A stretch of 64,000 bases of DNA, from positions 460,065 to 524,064 of the forward strand of contig NZ_KI912266.1 of NCBI RefSeq assembly GCF_000235425.2, given 5' to 3'. Origin of the DNA: Pseudofrankia saprophytica (GTDB lineage Bacteria > Actinomycetota > Actinomycetes > Frankiales > Frankiaceae). The notes under the pieces are model-generated. The model made no database searches, was not told the DNA's origin, and saw nothing but the letters and a program-made list of their open reading frames with translations. This document shows, piece after piece, positions 1-7,963 of the stretch (its first letter is position 1; each line of letters starts with the position of its first letter). Both the position numbers and the translations under genes were made by a program.

Positions 1-966
1 CGGGTCGAGCCCGGCGGCGCTCTGCTCGACGCCCGGCCACGTGCCGCCGAGCACCCGGGTCGCGGCCGCCCGGACGTTGCCCCGCCCGGTCTCACCCAGC
101 AGCGTCAGCAGGATCTGGTCCGCCGACGGGCGCAGCCGCGGGTCGCGGCCCAGCGTCGCGGCGACGACGGCGCGCAGCTCGGACGGGAGGCCGGAGAGGT
201 CGGGTTTGCCGACGAGCACCCGTTCGGAGATCTCGTAGAAGGTGCCCTCGCCGTACGGGTGCACGCCCGTCGCGGCGTAGCCGATCAGTAGGCCCCAGGC
301 GAAGATGTCGGTGGCGGGCCCGACCGGGCTGCCCTCCATCTGCTCGGGGGCCATCCAGCCGAGCGACCCGAGCACGATGCCGGAACGGGTCCGGTTCGCG
401 ACGGCGTCCAGCGCGCGGGCGATCCCGAAGTCGATCACCCGGGGGCCCGAGTAGGACAGCATGACGTTGCTGGGCTTGAGGTCGCGGTGCACGATCCCGG
501 CGCCGTGGATCGCGGTCAGCGCGCTCGCCACGCCGATGGCGACGCCCTGCAGCGTGGACGTACCCAGCGGGCCGGACTCCTCGACGACGGTGTCCAGCCG
601 CTTGCCGTCGATGTACTCGGTGACGAGGTACGGCTGCCGGGCGTCCGGGTCGGCGTCGAGGACCTCGGCGGTGCAGAAGGGCGCGACCCGCCGGGCGGCC
701 GTCACCTCGTCGCCGAATCGGGCCCGGAACTCGGGGTCGTTGGCCAGCTCGCCGCGGATCACCTTGATCGCGACCCGTCGGCCATTGGAGTTCCGGCCGA
801 GGTAGACGGCGCCCATCCCACCGGCGCCGAGCCGGCTCAGCAGCTCGTACCGGCCGATCATGCGCGGGTCGGACGAGCGCAGCGGCTCACCGGGAACCGG
901 CGGCCCCGCGGCCCGCTCCGTCCAGACCGATCGCTCCGACACTGGCACCCCGCTCGTCGACCTCAT
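1..966 (-). CDS. Serine/threonine protein kinase, C-terminus cut by window edge
   Basis: Eukaryote-like (Hanks-type) kinase; its substrates are not evident. About 322 residues are visible. The ATP loop GAGGMG lies near residue 48, the lysine in VAIKVI near 67, the catalytic loop HRDLKPSN near 160 and DFG shortly after, so all catalytic motifs are intact. The ATG at 966 is the furthest in-frame start I can justify; a GTG nine codons later (MSERS-type start) is possible. The 3' end, with any membrane span or sensor domain, lies outside the window. Its core resembles the kinase at 5287-6735 (both read VLGSLG then xAPE after DFG), suggesting paralogs. It is divergent from the ferredoxin reductase gene. 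Confidence 0.9.
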   Translation of the reverse strand, partial: MRSTSGVPVSERSVWTERAAGPPVPGEPLRSSDPRMIGRYELLSRLGAGGMGAVYLGRNSNGRRVAIKVIRGELANDPEFRARFGDEVTAARRVAPFCTAEVLDADPDARQPYLVTEYIDGKRLDTVVEESGPLGTSTLQGVAIGVASALTAIHGAGIVHRDLKPSNVMLSYSGPRVIDFGIARALDAVANRTRSGIVLGSLGWMAPEQMEGSPVGPATDIFAWGLLIGYAATGVHPYGEGTFYEISERVLVGKPDLSGLPSELRAVVAATLGRDPRLRPSADQILLTLLGETGRGNVRAAATRVLGGTWPGVEQSAAGLDP

Positions 967-1608
967 TCTATCGTCCACGATCGTCCGCACATCCGGACCA
1001 TGATCCGGATCGCATGGCGCTCGACTCCCTGGCGGCCTGAAGCTTCCGAAGGCTCCCGAAGACCACTGGACCAGGCCACTGAACCCGTCTCCTGAGCTGG
1101 TCTCCTGAGTCCGTCTTCTGAGGACGGTGATCCTGGACCTCTGGCCTTGTACTGGCCGACGGTAACCCGCCGGCCAGCGCCCGCCGGCAACTTGTCTAAG
1201 TTCTGACCTTTCCAGCGCAAAAGGCGCGACGGTCGTCACAGTCCACCGGCCACCGCCGACCACCGCGGGCGCTACCGCCCACGTCCGGCGGTCAGCGCGA
1301 CGCGAGCCGGCCGACTCTCCGACAAGCCGGATCAGGGCACGTGACCCGGGCGTCGGGCAGTATGAGGGCCCAGGAGTACTCCAGTGGCATCGAACCGGAG
1401 CCTGGGCGGCCCGAGCGGAAGGACTCCGCCGGGCCGGGGCGTTGTCCTATTAGATCCTTGGGGCAACGGCCGCCGGGCGTGCATAGGAAGATCACTTCCG
1501 CACGCCCTTGGCCCTCTGGCACGGTCGGGCCATCGGTGGTCCGGGCCCAGCCGGGCCCGGAGCGATCCCCAGGGCCGGAGCCCGGCTGCCAGCGGATGGA
1601 GATACGGC
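967..1608. other. Non-coding stretch between divergent kinase and reductase genes
   Basis: About 640 bases with no convincing gene. It must hold promoters for the leftward kinase and the rightward reductase. A short direct repeat, GTCTCCTGAG with one variant copy, occurs at about 1088-1120. I saw no riboswitch consensus, although a sulfur-gene leader would be a plausible place for one. Confidence 0.5.
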
Positions 1609-2610
1609 ATGGGTGACACGTCCGTCGACCAGTCGGTCGACATGCTCATCGTCGGCGCCGGCCCGGCCGGGCTGTTCGGCGCTTACTACGCGGGCTTCCG
1701 CGGCATGTCGGTCGCGCTGATGGACTCACTTCCCGAGCCCGGCGGCCAGGTGACCGCCATGTACCCAGAGAAGGTCATCTACGACGTCGCAGGCTTTCCC
1801 GCCATTCGTGGGCGTGAGCTGGTTAACGCCCTGGTGGAGCAGGTAGCGCCGTTCAACCCCACCTACCTGCTCGGCCACCAGGCCGCCGAGATCGACCACC
1901 AGCCGGATGGCGTGCTGGTGACCAGCGCACAGGGCCTGCGGGTGCATGCCAAGGTCATCGTCATCACCGGCGGCCTCGGCACCTTCACCCCGCGCCCGCT
2001 GCCGACGGGCACCGAGCACCTGGGCCGGGGTCTGGTGTACTTCGTGCCTCGCCTGGACGACTACCGCGACCTCGACGTCGTGGTCGTCGGCGGCGGCGAC
2101 AGCGCCTTCGACTGGGCGCTGGCACTCGAGCCGCTGGCGAAGTCGGTCACCATCGTGCACCGCCGGGACAAGTTCCGCGCCCACCAGCACACCGTCGACC
2201 GCGTGAACGCGTCCTCCTGCGAGGTGCTCACCTTCACCGAGGTCGCCAGCATCACCGGCGACGATCGGATCGAGAAGGTCGAGCTGGTGCACAGCAAGTC
2301 CGGCGAGCGTCAGGTCCGCGAGGCCCAGGCCGTCGTCGCGGCCCTCGGCTTCACCGCCGACCTCGGCCCGCTCACCCGCTGGGGCCTCAACATCGACAAG
2401 CGGCACATCGTGGTGGACACGACGATGTACACCGGCGTCGAGCGCATCTTCGCCGCGGGCGACATCACCGAGTACCCCGGCAAGGTCCGCCTGATCGCCA
2501 CCGGCTTCGGCGAGGTCGCGACCGCCGTCAACAACGCGGCCCCGGTCATCGACCCGTCCCTCAAGGTCTTCCCCGGCCACAGCTCCGACGACGGCACCCC
2601 CGCCGCCTGA
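1609..2610 (+). CDS. Ferredoxin--NADP+ reductase, thioredoxin-reductase-like type
   Basis: A 333-residue flavoprotein expected to move electrons between NADPH and ferredoxin in the cytoplasm. The FAD-binding motif VGAGPAG is near residue 15, the NADP-binding motif VVGGGDSA near 165, and the C-terminal FAD motif with AAGDITEYPGK near 285. The CxxC redox pair of true thioredoxin reductases is absent, which fits the YumC-type ferredoxin reductases. ATG 1609 is chosen because GGAG sits about 9 bases upstream and the protein then begins right before the FAD motif; longer in-frame extensions look non-coding. Its position beside siroheme and ferredoxin-dependent sulfite reductase genes suggests it supplies reduced ferredoxin to sulfite reduction (inference). 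Confidence 0.88.
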   Translation: MGDTSVDQSVDMLIVGAGPAGLFGAYYAGFRGMSVALMDSLPEPGGQVTAMYPEKVIYDVAGFPAIRGRELVNALVEQVAPFNPTYLLGHQAAEIDHQPDGVLVTSAQGLRVHAKVIVITGGLGTFTPRPLPTGTEHLGRGLVYFVPRLDDYRDLDVVVVGGGDSAFDWALALEPLAKSVTIVHRRDKFRAHQHTVDRVNASSCEVLTFTEVASITGDDRIEKVELVHSKSGERQVREAQAVVAALGFTADLGPLTRWGLNIDKRHIVVDTTMYTGVERIFAAGDITEYPGKVRLIATGFGEVATAVNNAAPVIDPSLKVFPGHSSDDGTPAA

Positions 2611-2797
2611 GGCCCCGCGCGGCGGTTGATCGCCACCGGGACCACGCCCGCCCACCAGACGGTGGCGAGTGCGCTTGATCGCCATATCTGTATGGCAATC
2701 CGCACTAACGAAGGCTCGCAGTTCGGATTCGGCTACAGATCTGGCGATCTTCAGTGCCCTGAGGGGCGACGCCTGTGTGGCGGCGCAGACTGGGGGC

Positions 2798-3193
2798 ATG
2801 CGTGGGCTGCTGGTCATCGGGCACGGGTCGCGACGGGAAGAGGCCAACGCGACCGTGCGGGCCCTCGCGACGGCGCTGGCGGCCGAGCCGACGGTTGACA
2901 CCGCAACCGGAACATCGCCGGCCTGGGACGCGGTGGAGGCGGCCTTCCTGGACGTGCTGCGGCCGGACATCGCCGACGGGTATGCCGCGCTGGTCACGGC
3001 CGGATGTACCGAGATCGTCGCGCATCCGTTCTTCCTGTTCGCGGGAAAGCACACCGCACGGGATATTCCGGACGCGCTGGCGGCGGCCCAGGCGAGGCAT
3101 CCACACACCACCTGGACGGTGACCGAGCCGCTCGGCCTGCATCCCGGCGTCGTCGCGACGGTCCGGGCCCGCATCGCCGATCGCCTGCCCTAA
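2798..3193 (+). CDS. Sirohydrochlorin chelatase (CbiX/SirB-like, single domain)
   Basis: A 131-residue CbiX-type chelatase. It opens with MRGLLVIGHGSR, whose His is the metal-binding residue of the family, and has a second conserved His in the stretch EIVAHPFFLFAGKH. Such proteins insert Fe2+ or Co2+ into sirohydrochlorin; with sulfite reductase nearby, iron insertion for siroheme is the likely role. ATG 2798 places the conserved segment at the N-terminus; upstream in-frame sequence is not conserved-looking. The stop lies one base from the stop of the convergent CobA-HemD gene, so the two siroheme genes are tail to tail with no room for a separate terminator. Confidence 0.85.
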   Translation: MRGLLVIGHGSRREEANATVRALATALAAEPTVDTATGTSPAWDAVEAAFLDVLRPDIADGYAALVTAGCTEIVAHPFFLFAGKHTARDIPDALAAAQARHPHTTWTVTEPLGLHPGVVATVRARIADRLP

Positions 3194-3194
3194 G

Positions 3195-4976
3195 TCAGGT
3201 CTGGCGGTCCTCGGGGGGCGCCGCCAGGCGGCAGAGGGCGGTGACGAGGCCGGCGATGCCGGGCTCGTCGGCGACCGCGTCGACCCGGATGCCGGCCTCG
3301 CGGCAGGCGACGACCGTGCGCCGGCCCATCGCGGCCACCAGGAGGCCGGGCGGCAGCGGGCCGTAGAGCTCGGCGGTCACCCGGGCGGCCGTGGACGAGG
3401 CGAACGCGACGGCGTGGAGCGCGGCGCGGCGAAGCTCGTGGGCGATCATCGGGTCCGCCTGCGCCGGGATGTCGGTCTGCAGGGTGATCCGGCGGACCGT
3501 CCGGACGCCCATCGGCGGCGCGGCGGCGGCGCAGACGGCGACCCGCAGGCCGGTCACCGGGATCTCGGGGACTATGACGTGTGCCACCTGCACCTGGGCC
3601 GAGGACGGGACGTTCGCGAGCCCGAGCGCGTCCAGGGCCGCCACGGCGGACTCGGACGCGGAGACCAGCGTGAGGCCGGCGAGCGCCCGGACGTCCCGCC
3701 CGGCGCCACGAAGCAGCGTGACCACGGCGGACACCTCGTCCGCGTCAGCGAGCACCAGCGCGTCCGCGCCAGGCAGCGCCTCCAGGAGCGCGCCCGCGTC
3801 CGGTACCGGTGCCAGGCGCGACACCACCGTCTCGACCACCTCGGCGCCCTGGCGGCGCAGGTCGCGCGCGAGCAGGCCGGGGCGGTCCCTGGTGCGCGGC
3901 ACCAGCACCCGCATGCCCGTCAGCGGGCAGGCGGCGCCGTCCGCCGGCGCCGTGGGCAGCGCCAGCCGGCCCGGCTGGCCACCGCGCTCCTCCGGGGCAC
4001 CCCGCCTGTCCACGTCCTCGCGTTCCTCCTGCTCACGGTCAGGCCCCGGCCCTGGCCCCAACCCTGGCTGTGGCCTCGACCCGGGATTCGGCTCTGGCCC
4101 CGGTTCTGGCCATGACCGCGTTCTCGTCCTGGCCGGCGCCGGGAGGCGCGGCGGGAGGGGACGCGCCGACGCTGGCCGGGAGGCCGTGCCGCGGGCGTCG
4201 ATGCGGGCCGCGACGTCACCGACGACGATCACGGCCGGCGACCGCACCCCCGTCTCGACCGCGTCCGCGCCCAGCGACTCCAGCGTGGTGCGCAGCACCC
4301 GCTGGGCTGGGGTGGTGGCGCGCTCCACCACGGCGACCGGGGTGCTCGGCTCGCGGCCGGCCGCGAGCAGCGCCTCCGCGATCGCGACCAGGTGCGCGAC
4401 CCCCATCATGATCACGACGGTGAGCGACGGCGAGACGAGCGCCGACCAGTCCACCGTCGAGTCCGGGTGGCCCGGCGGCAGATGGCCGGCGACGATCGCG
4501 ACGTCCTGGGCGATGCCCCGGTGGGTGACCGGGATGCCGGCGTAGGCCGGACCCGCGAGCGCGGACGACACCCCCGGCACGACGGTCACGCCGATGCCGG
4601 CCGCCGCGCACATCTCGGACTCCTCGCCGCCCCGACCCAGCAGGTAGGGGTCACCCACCTTGAGCCGCACGACCCGGGCACCGCTACGCGCGCGGTCGAC
4701 CAGCACCGCGTTCGCCTCGTCCTGGCCGCGCACGTCCCCATCCGGGCCGACGCGCACGATCTCGGCGCCGGCGCGGAGGTAGCCGTGCAGGGGGGCATCC
4801 GCCGCCAGGTCGGTGACGATGACATCGGCGCCCGCGAGGAGTTCGGCACCACGCACGGTGATCAGGCCGGGGTCGCCGGGGCCCGCGCCGACCAGCCAGA
4901 CGTGACCACGGCGCCCTCCCCCGGCGCCGCCCGAGCGCGACGAGGTCCCGGCGCCGTTCCGCCCCCCGCTGGCCAC
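3195..4976 (-). CDS. cobA: Uroporphyrinogen-III C-methyltransferase fused to uroporphyrinogen-III synthase-like domain
   Basis: A 593-residue fusion. Residues about 25-265 are a SUMT domain with intact motifs: VGAGPGDPGLIT, LKVGDPYLLGRGGEE and VVPGVSSALAGPAYAGIP. This domain makes precorrin-2 from uroporphyrinogen III using SAM. A low-complexity linker of Pro-Gly-Arg repeats (about 266-345) joins it to a HemD-like domain beginning GMRVLVPRTRDRPG. The start is GTG at 4976. The gene is convergent with the chelatase, and together they cover uroporphyrinogen III to siroheme; no separate precorrin-2 dehydrogenase (CysG N-domain) is visible here. A second SUMT-HemD fusion at 56503-58359 has a degenerate SUMT half, so this copy is probably the methylating enzyme. 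Confidence 0.88.
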   Translation of the reverse strand: MASGGRNGAGTSSRSGGAGGGRRGHVWLVGAGPGDPGLITVRGAELLAGADVIVTDLAADAPLHGYLRAGAEIVRVGPDGDVRGQDEANAVLVDRARSGARVVRLKVGDPYLLGRGGEESEMCAAAGIGVTVVPGVSSALAGPAYAGIPVTHRGIAQDVAIVAGHLPPGHPDSTVDWSALVSPSLTVVIMMGVAHLVAIAEALLAAGREPSTPVAVVERATTPAQRVLRTTLESLGADAVETGVRSPAVIVVGDVAARIDARGTASRPASARPLPPRLPAPARTRTRSWPEPGPEPNPGSRPQPGLGPGPGPDREQEEREDVDRRGAPEERGGQPGRLALPTAPADGAACPLTGMRVLVPRTRDRPGLLARDLRRQGAEVVETVVSRLAPVPDAGALLEALPGADALVLADADEVSAVVTLLRGAGRDVRALAGLTLVSASESAVAALDALGLANVPSSAQVQVAHVIVPEIPVTGLRVAVCAAAAPPMGVRTVRRITLQTDIPAQADPMIAHELRRAALHAVAFASSTAARVTAELYGPLPPGLLVAAMGRRTVVACREAGIRVDAVADEPGIAGLVTALCRLAAPPEDRQT

Positions 4977-5031
4977 CCACGGAACGTTACCGACCTAGGG
5001 CGCCAACCCGCCGCCCAGTCGCCCCAAGGGC

Positions 5032-5265
5032 ATTGCTCCCACCCAACCCACGGGTCTTCGCGAGCATGTCGACGAGGACGGCCTCGCCATCGACGCGGCG
5101 ACGACGAGCTTGGTGCCGAACTTGTCGACGCGCTCGACCCAGCCGGCTGTCGGCGACCTGGAAGCGTGCGCAGGCGTTCGGGCAGCCGTTGATGTTGATG
5201 CCGATCGGCTCGTCGAAGTCCGGCAGGCGGCGTTCCAGCTCCTCGAGGAGGTTGCCGGCGTTGGC
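5032..5265 (-). pseudogene. Decayed chimera of cysH and sir (sulfite reductase) fragments
   Basis: The DNA is a mosaic of the intact operon downstream, in the same order and orientation. 5055-5130 matches cysH around 7567-7643, with one base deleted. 5131-5147 matches sir around 8097-8114. About 5150-5265 matches sir around 8322-8438, including the siroheme/4Fe-4S motif NGCPNACARFQVAD. The left end (5032-5040, ATTGCTCCC and following bases) matches the arm of the inverted repeat that lies downstream of intact cysH. A 96-residue frame happens to stay open through it, but it lacks most of both enzymes, so a function is unlikely. It is read as the remnant of a duplicated sir-cysH locus. Confidence 0.85.
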
Positions 5266-5286
5266 CATGCTCCCCAACCGGACCGG

Positions 5287-6735
5287 TCAGCCCCGACCTC
5301 GCGGCGGCTTCGAGTCGTGCGGCCGGCCGGAGCCTCTGGACTGACCGACGGACGACGGCCGCGCCGCGGTTCTCGGCTTGCCCGAGCCAGGCTCGCTCGG
5401 CGACGGGTCGGGCGCGGTGGACAGCGGTTGGGATGCCGCCGGCTCGCCGATCCGCTGGCCTGCCGGATCGGTTCCCACAGCGACGGGCGCGGCGGTCGTC
5501 ACCGGGTCGGCCGGTGCGGGCACCGTCGAGGCAGGGGCTACGGAGGCCGTCAGCGGCGACCGCTGCGTGTTGGCCGTTCCGGGAGAGCTTTCCGGCGCCG
5601 CGGCGACCAGTGCGGTCGCCGTGACGGCAAGTGCGGCGGCCGCACTGGCCGCCGGGAGCAGGACACGCCGTCGCCGCGCACCCGTCCCGGCCCGGGATGC
5701 GGGTCGCGGGCCGGGCCTCGTCTCGGCCTGGTCGGCAGGGTGGCCAGCCCAGGCAGGCAGGGATTCGGCGGACCGGTCCCCGCGCGCCGCCCCCTCGGTC
5801 GGCCCGAGGACGGCGGCGGCGGTCGAGCCCACCGCGGGTCGCACGCGTAGATCCGTCGTCGGCGCATCCGCCGAGGGCGCGTCGAGAACCGGCCTGTCCG
5901 CGCCGGGACCACCCGGGGTTCCCTCAAGCTGCCGCAGGATCTCGCTCGCGGTGGGACGACGCCGCGGGTCCTTGTCGAGGGCCGCCGCGACAAGGCCGCG
6001 CAGGCTGCCCCGGATGGCGCGCAAATCCGGAACGGTGTTGACGGTCCGGTAGAGCAGCGCCTCGACCGGACCGTCGCCGAACGGCGACCGCCCGGTCGAG
6101 GCGAAGACCAATGTCAGCGCCCAGGCGAAGATGTCGGCCTTGGGGCTCGGCCGGCCACCGTCGACGAGAAGCTCCGGAGCGATGTAGCCGAGGCTGCCCA
6201 GCACGATGCCGGACGCGGTCACCGTCTCCGGCAGGCCGGCCACAATGCCGAAATCGATGATCTTCGGACCGTCGGCGGCCAGCATGATGTTGCTGGGCTT
6301 GAGATCCCGGTGTACCACGCCCGCCTCGTGGACCGCGCGCAGCGCGTCGGCCACCCCGGCTGCCAAGGCACGCAGCCCGTCATCGGACATCGGCCCGTCC
6401 GCCAGCACCGAGTCCGTCAGCGTCAGCCCTGGCACGTACTCGGTCGCCAGCCACGGCTGCTCGGCGAGCGGGTCGGCGTCCAGCAACCTGGCCACCCGCG
6501 GGCTGTCGATCGCCGCGACGACGACGACCTCCCGGGCGAACCGGCGGCGCAGGGCCTGGTCGCCGTGGTGGTCGTCGCGCAGCACCTTGACCGCGGCCTG
6601 CCCGCCCCAGGGGTCCGAGCCGAGGTAGACAATGCCCATCCCGCCGCTGCCAAGCCGAGCACTGAGCCGATAGTGGCCTACGGCTGTCGGGTCGCTCGCC
6701 CGCAAAACCTTGCGGGTCCCATCGCTCGACGACAT
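5287..6735 (-). CDS. Membrane-anchored serine/threonine protein kinase
   Basis: A 482-residue Hanks-type kinase. The N-terminal catalytic domain carries the ATP loop LGSGGMGIVYLG, a lysine in AAVKVL, HRDLKPSN and DFG. A Pro/Ala/Arg-rich stretch follows, then one transmembrane helix (about residue 365, after RRRRVLLPA) and a Pro/Thr/Ala-rich extracytoplasmic tail without PASTA repeats. ATG 6735 is chosen because GAGGTGG precedes it at proper spacing; the frame is open far upstream but with no family similarity. It sits between the cysH/sir remnant and the intact sulfur operon, in the same direction. A regulatory link to sulfur metabolism is only suggested by position. Confidence 0.9.
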   Translation of the reverse strand: MSSSDGTRKVLRASDPTAVGHYRLSARLGSGGMGIVYLGSDPWGGQAAVKVLRDDHHGDQALRRRFAREVVVVAAIDSPRVARLLDADPLAEQPWLATEYVPGLTLTDSVLADGPMSDDGLRALAAGVADALRAVHEAGVVHRDLKPSNIMLAADGPKIIDFGIVAGLPETVTASGIVLGSLGYIAPELLVDGGRPSPKADIFAWALTLVFASTGRSPFGDGPVEALLYRTVNTVPDLRAIRGSLRGLVAAALDKDPRRRPTASEILRQLEGTPGGPGADRPVLDAPSADAPTTDLRVRPAVGSTAAAVLGPTEGAARGDRSAESLPAWAGHPADQAETRPGPRPASRAGTGARRRRVLLPAASAAAALAVTATALVAAAPESSPGTANTQRSPLTASVAPASTVPAPADPVTTAAPVAVGTDPAGQRIGEPAASQPLSTAPDPSPSEPGSGKPRTAARPSSVGQSRGSGRPHDSKPPRGRG

Positions 6736-7054
6736 AGCCACCTCGCTCACAGCGCACTCGACCGGCGCTCTCCCCCGCGTCACCAGCACAAATCGGGATG
6801 GGTGGGGCGTTACCCGTCTCATCGGCCGCGAAACGACGTTCGCGACGCCGTGAGGGATCGGGCCGCCGGGACCATCTCGGAGCGAGCGGCGGGGGGTAGG
6901 CGGCGGCGATCGAGCGCCGGCGGACCTCCGCCCTTGCCCAAACCATCCGGGCGAGGGCCCCACCTACTGGTCACACCCAACAGGCATTGCTCCCGCCCGG
7001 CCCGCGGCGAGGGACCCAGCTATCTTTGCTGGCGCAAAAATAGCTGGGGAGCAA
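6736..7054. other. Non-coding stretch: kinase promoter region and cysH downstream hairpin
   Basis: About 320 bases. The left part must carry the promoter and ribosome site of the leftward kinase. The right part holds the nested inverted repeat listed separately, just past the cysH stop. No further gene is supported. Confidence 0.5.
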
Positions 7055-7055
7055 T
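6986..7055 (-). terminator. Nested inverted repeat after cysH, probable terminator
   Basis: The inner stem pairs 7015-7028 with 7035-7048 (14 bp, one mismatch, loop CTGGCG) and is unusually AT-rich for this genome. The outer arms ATTGCTCCC (6986-6994) and GGGAGCAAT (7047-7055) are perfect 9-bp inverted repeats that enclose it and touch the cysH stop codon. The inner hairpin is well placed to end the sir-cysH transcript. The left outer arm and its flank recur at 5028-5052 beside the cysH/sir remnant. Confidence 0.7.
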
Positions 7056-7726
7056 CAATGGATTCCGCACTCGGTCTTGGTGGAGCCGGCCCAGCGGCCG
7101 GCGCGGCCGGCGCCGCGCTGGGTGCAGGGCCAGCAGCCGACCGACTCGTAGCCGTCGGACAGCAGCGGGTTGACGATGACGTTGTGCTCGGCGACGTAGC
7201 GTTCGACGTCCTCGTCCGTCCAGGTCGCGAGCGGGTGGATCTTCACCTTGCCGCGCCGCTCGTCCCAGCCGACGACCGGCAGTTCGCGCCGGCCGGCCGA
7301 CTCGGCCCGCCGCGAGCCGGCCGCCCAGGCCTTGTACGGGGCGAGCGCCCGGTCCAGCGGGACGACCTTGCGCATCCGGCAGCACAGGTCCGGATCGCTG
7401 GCGTACAGATCCTTGCCGTGGACGGCGTCCTGGCCGGCGACCGTCAGCTGCGGCCGGACGCTGATCAGCGGCAGGTTGTAGGTGGCGGCCACCGCGTCGC
7501 GGGTCCCGACCGTCTCGGCGAAGTGGTAACCGGTGTCGATGAAGACGACCGGCACGTCCGAACGGATCTTCGCGAGCATGTCGACGAGGACGGCTTCGGC
7601 CATCGACGCCGCGACGACGAGCTTGGTGCCGAACTCGTCGACGGCCCAGCGCAGCACCTCCTCGGCGGGTGCGTCGGCGAGGTTCCTGCCGGCGTGCTCC
7701 GCGCGGGTCTTCAATCCGGCGTCCAT
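7055..7726 (-). CDS. cysH: Assimilatory adenylylsulfate/phosphoadenylylsulfate reductase
   Basis: A 223-residue CysH reducing activated sulfate to sulfite in the cytoplasm. It contains the CC pair in DLCCRMRKV, the second pair in CWPCTQ and the C-terminal ECGIH motif carrying the catalytic cysteine. The two Cys pairs are the [4Fe-4S] ligands typical of the APS-using branch, so adenylylsulfate is the likelier substrate. ATG 7726 has GAGGAG upstream and shares its A with the TGA of the preceding small gene (TGATG), implying translational coupling. It is the last gene of the sir-(zinc ribbon)-cysH operon. ATP sulfurylase genes are not in the window. Confidence 0.93.
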   Translation of the reverse strand: MDAGLKTRAEHAGRNLADAPAEEVLRWAVDEFGTKLVVAASMAEAVLVDMLAKIRSDVPVVFIDTGYHFAETVGTRDAVAATYNLPLISVRPQLTVAGQDAVHGKDLYASDPDLCCRMRKVVPLDRALAPYKAWAAGSRRAESAGRRELPVVGWDERRGKVKIHPLATWTDEDVERYVAEHNVIVNPLLSDGYESVGCWPCTQRGAGRAGRWAGSTKTECGIH

Positions 7727-7962
7727 CAGCCGTTCTCCTCTGGTGCGGTGGTGCCAGTTGTGCGCGGGGTGCGAGAGGTGGTGCTGGTGGTCGTGGTGGC
7801 GCTGGCGAGCGCGGTGAGGCTCAGCCGGAAGGAGCGCTGGCAGGCGCGGCACGCCCAGTGGCCGTGGCCCTCGCCCGTCGCGCCCTCCGGGATGTCGGGG
7901 ACGAGGTCCTCCTCGCCGCAGTACGGGCAGTAGAAAGGCACCGCGCGACCCGTGCTCGCCAT
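7726..7962 (-). CDS. Small putative zinc-ribbon protein between sir and cysH
   Basis: A 78-residue protein with CPYCGEEDL near residue 10 and CRACQ near residue 37, a classic CxxC...CxxC zinc ribbon, followed by a Ser/Thr-rich tail. ATG 7962 follows the sir stop almost immediately (TGAGATG), and the end overlaps the cysH start. A small gene in this spot is, as I recall, common in actinobacterial sir-cysH operons. Its function is unknown; a role in handling sulfite reductase or CysH is a guess from context. A longer in-frame extension to 8034 would overlap the sir 3' end and is less likely. Confidence 0.75.
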   Translation of the reverse strand: MASTGRAVPFYCPYCGEEDLVPDIPEGATGEGHGHWACRACQRSFRLSLTALASATTTTSTTSRTPRTTGTTAPEENG

Positions 7963-7963
7963 C

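Noticed and set aside
1384-1608. 75-codon N-terminal extension of the ferredoxin reductase
   Set aside because: Arg/Pro/Gly-rich with no similarity; ATG 1609 has a ribosome site and sits just before the FAD motif.
1340-1610. Possible riboswitch or SAM-type leader upstream of the ferredoxin reductase gene
   Set aside because: No match to remembered riboswitch cores; only general GC-rich stems.
4987-5277. 96-residue open frame as a real small gene
   Set aside because: It is explained by joined fragments of cysH and sir with missing catalytic parts; the open frame is incidental.
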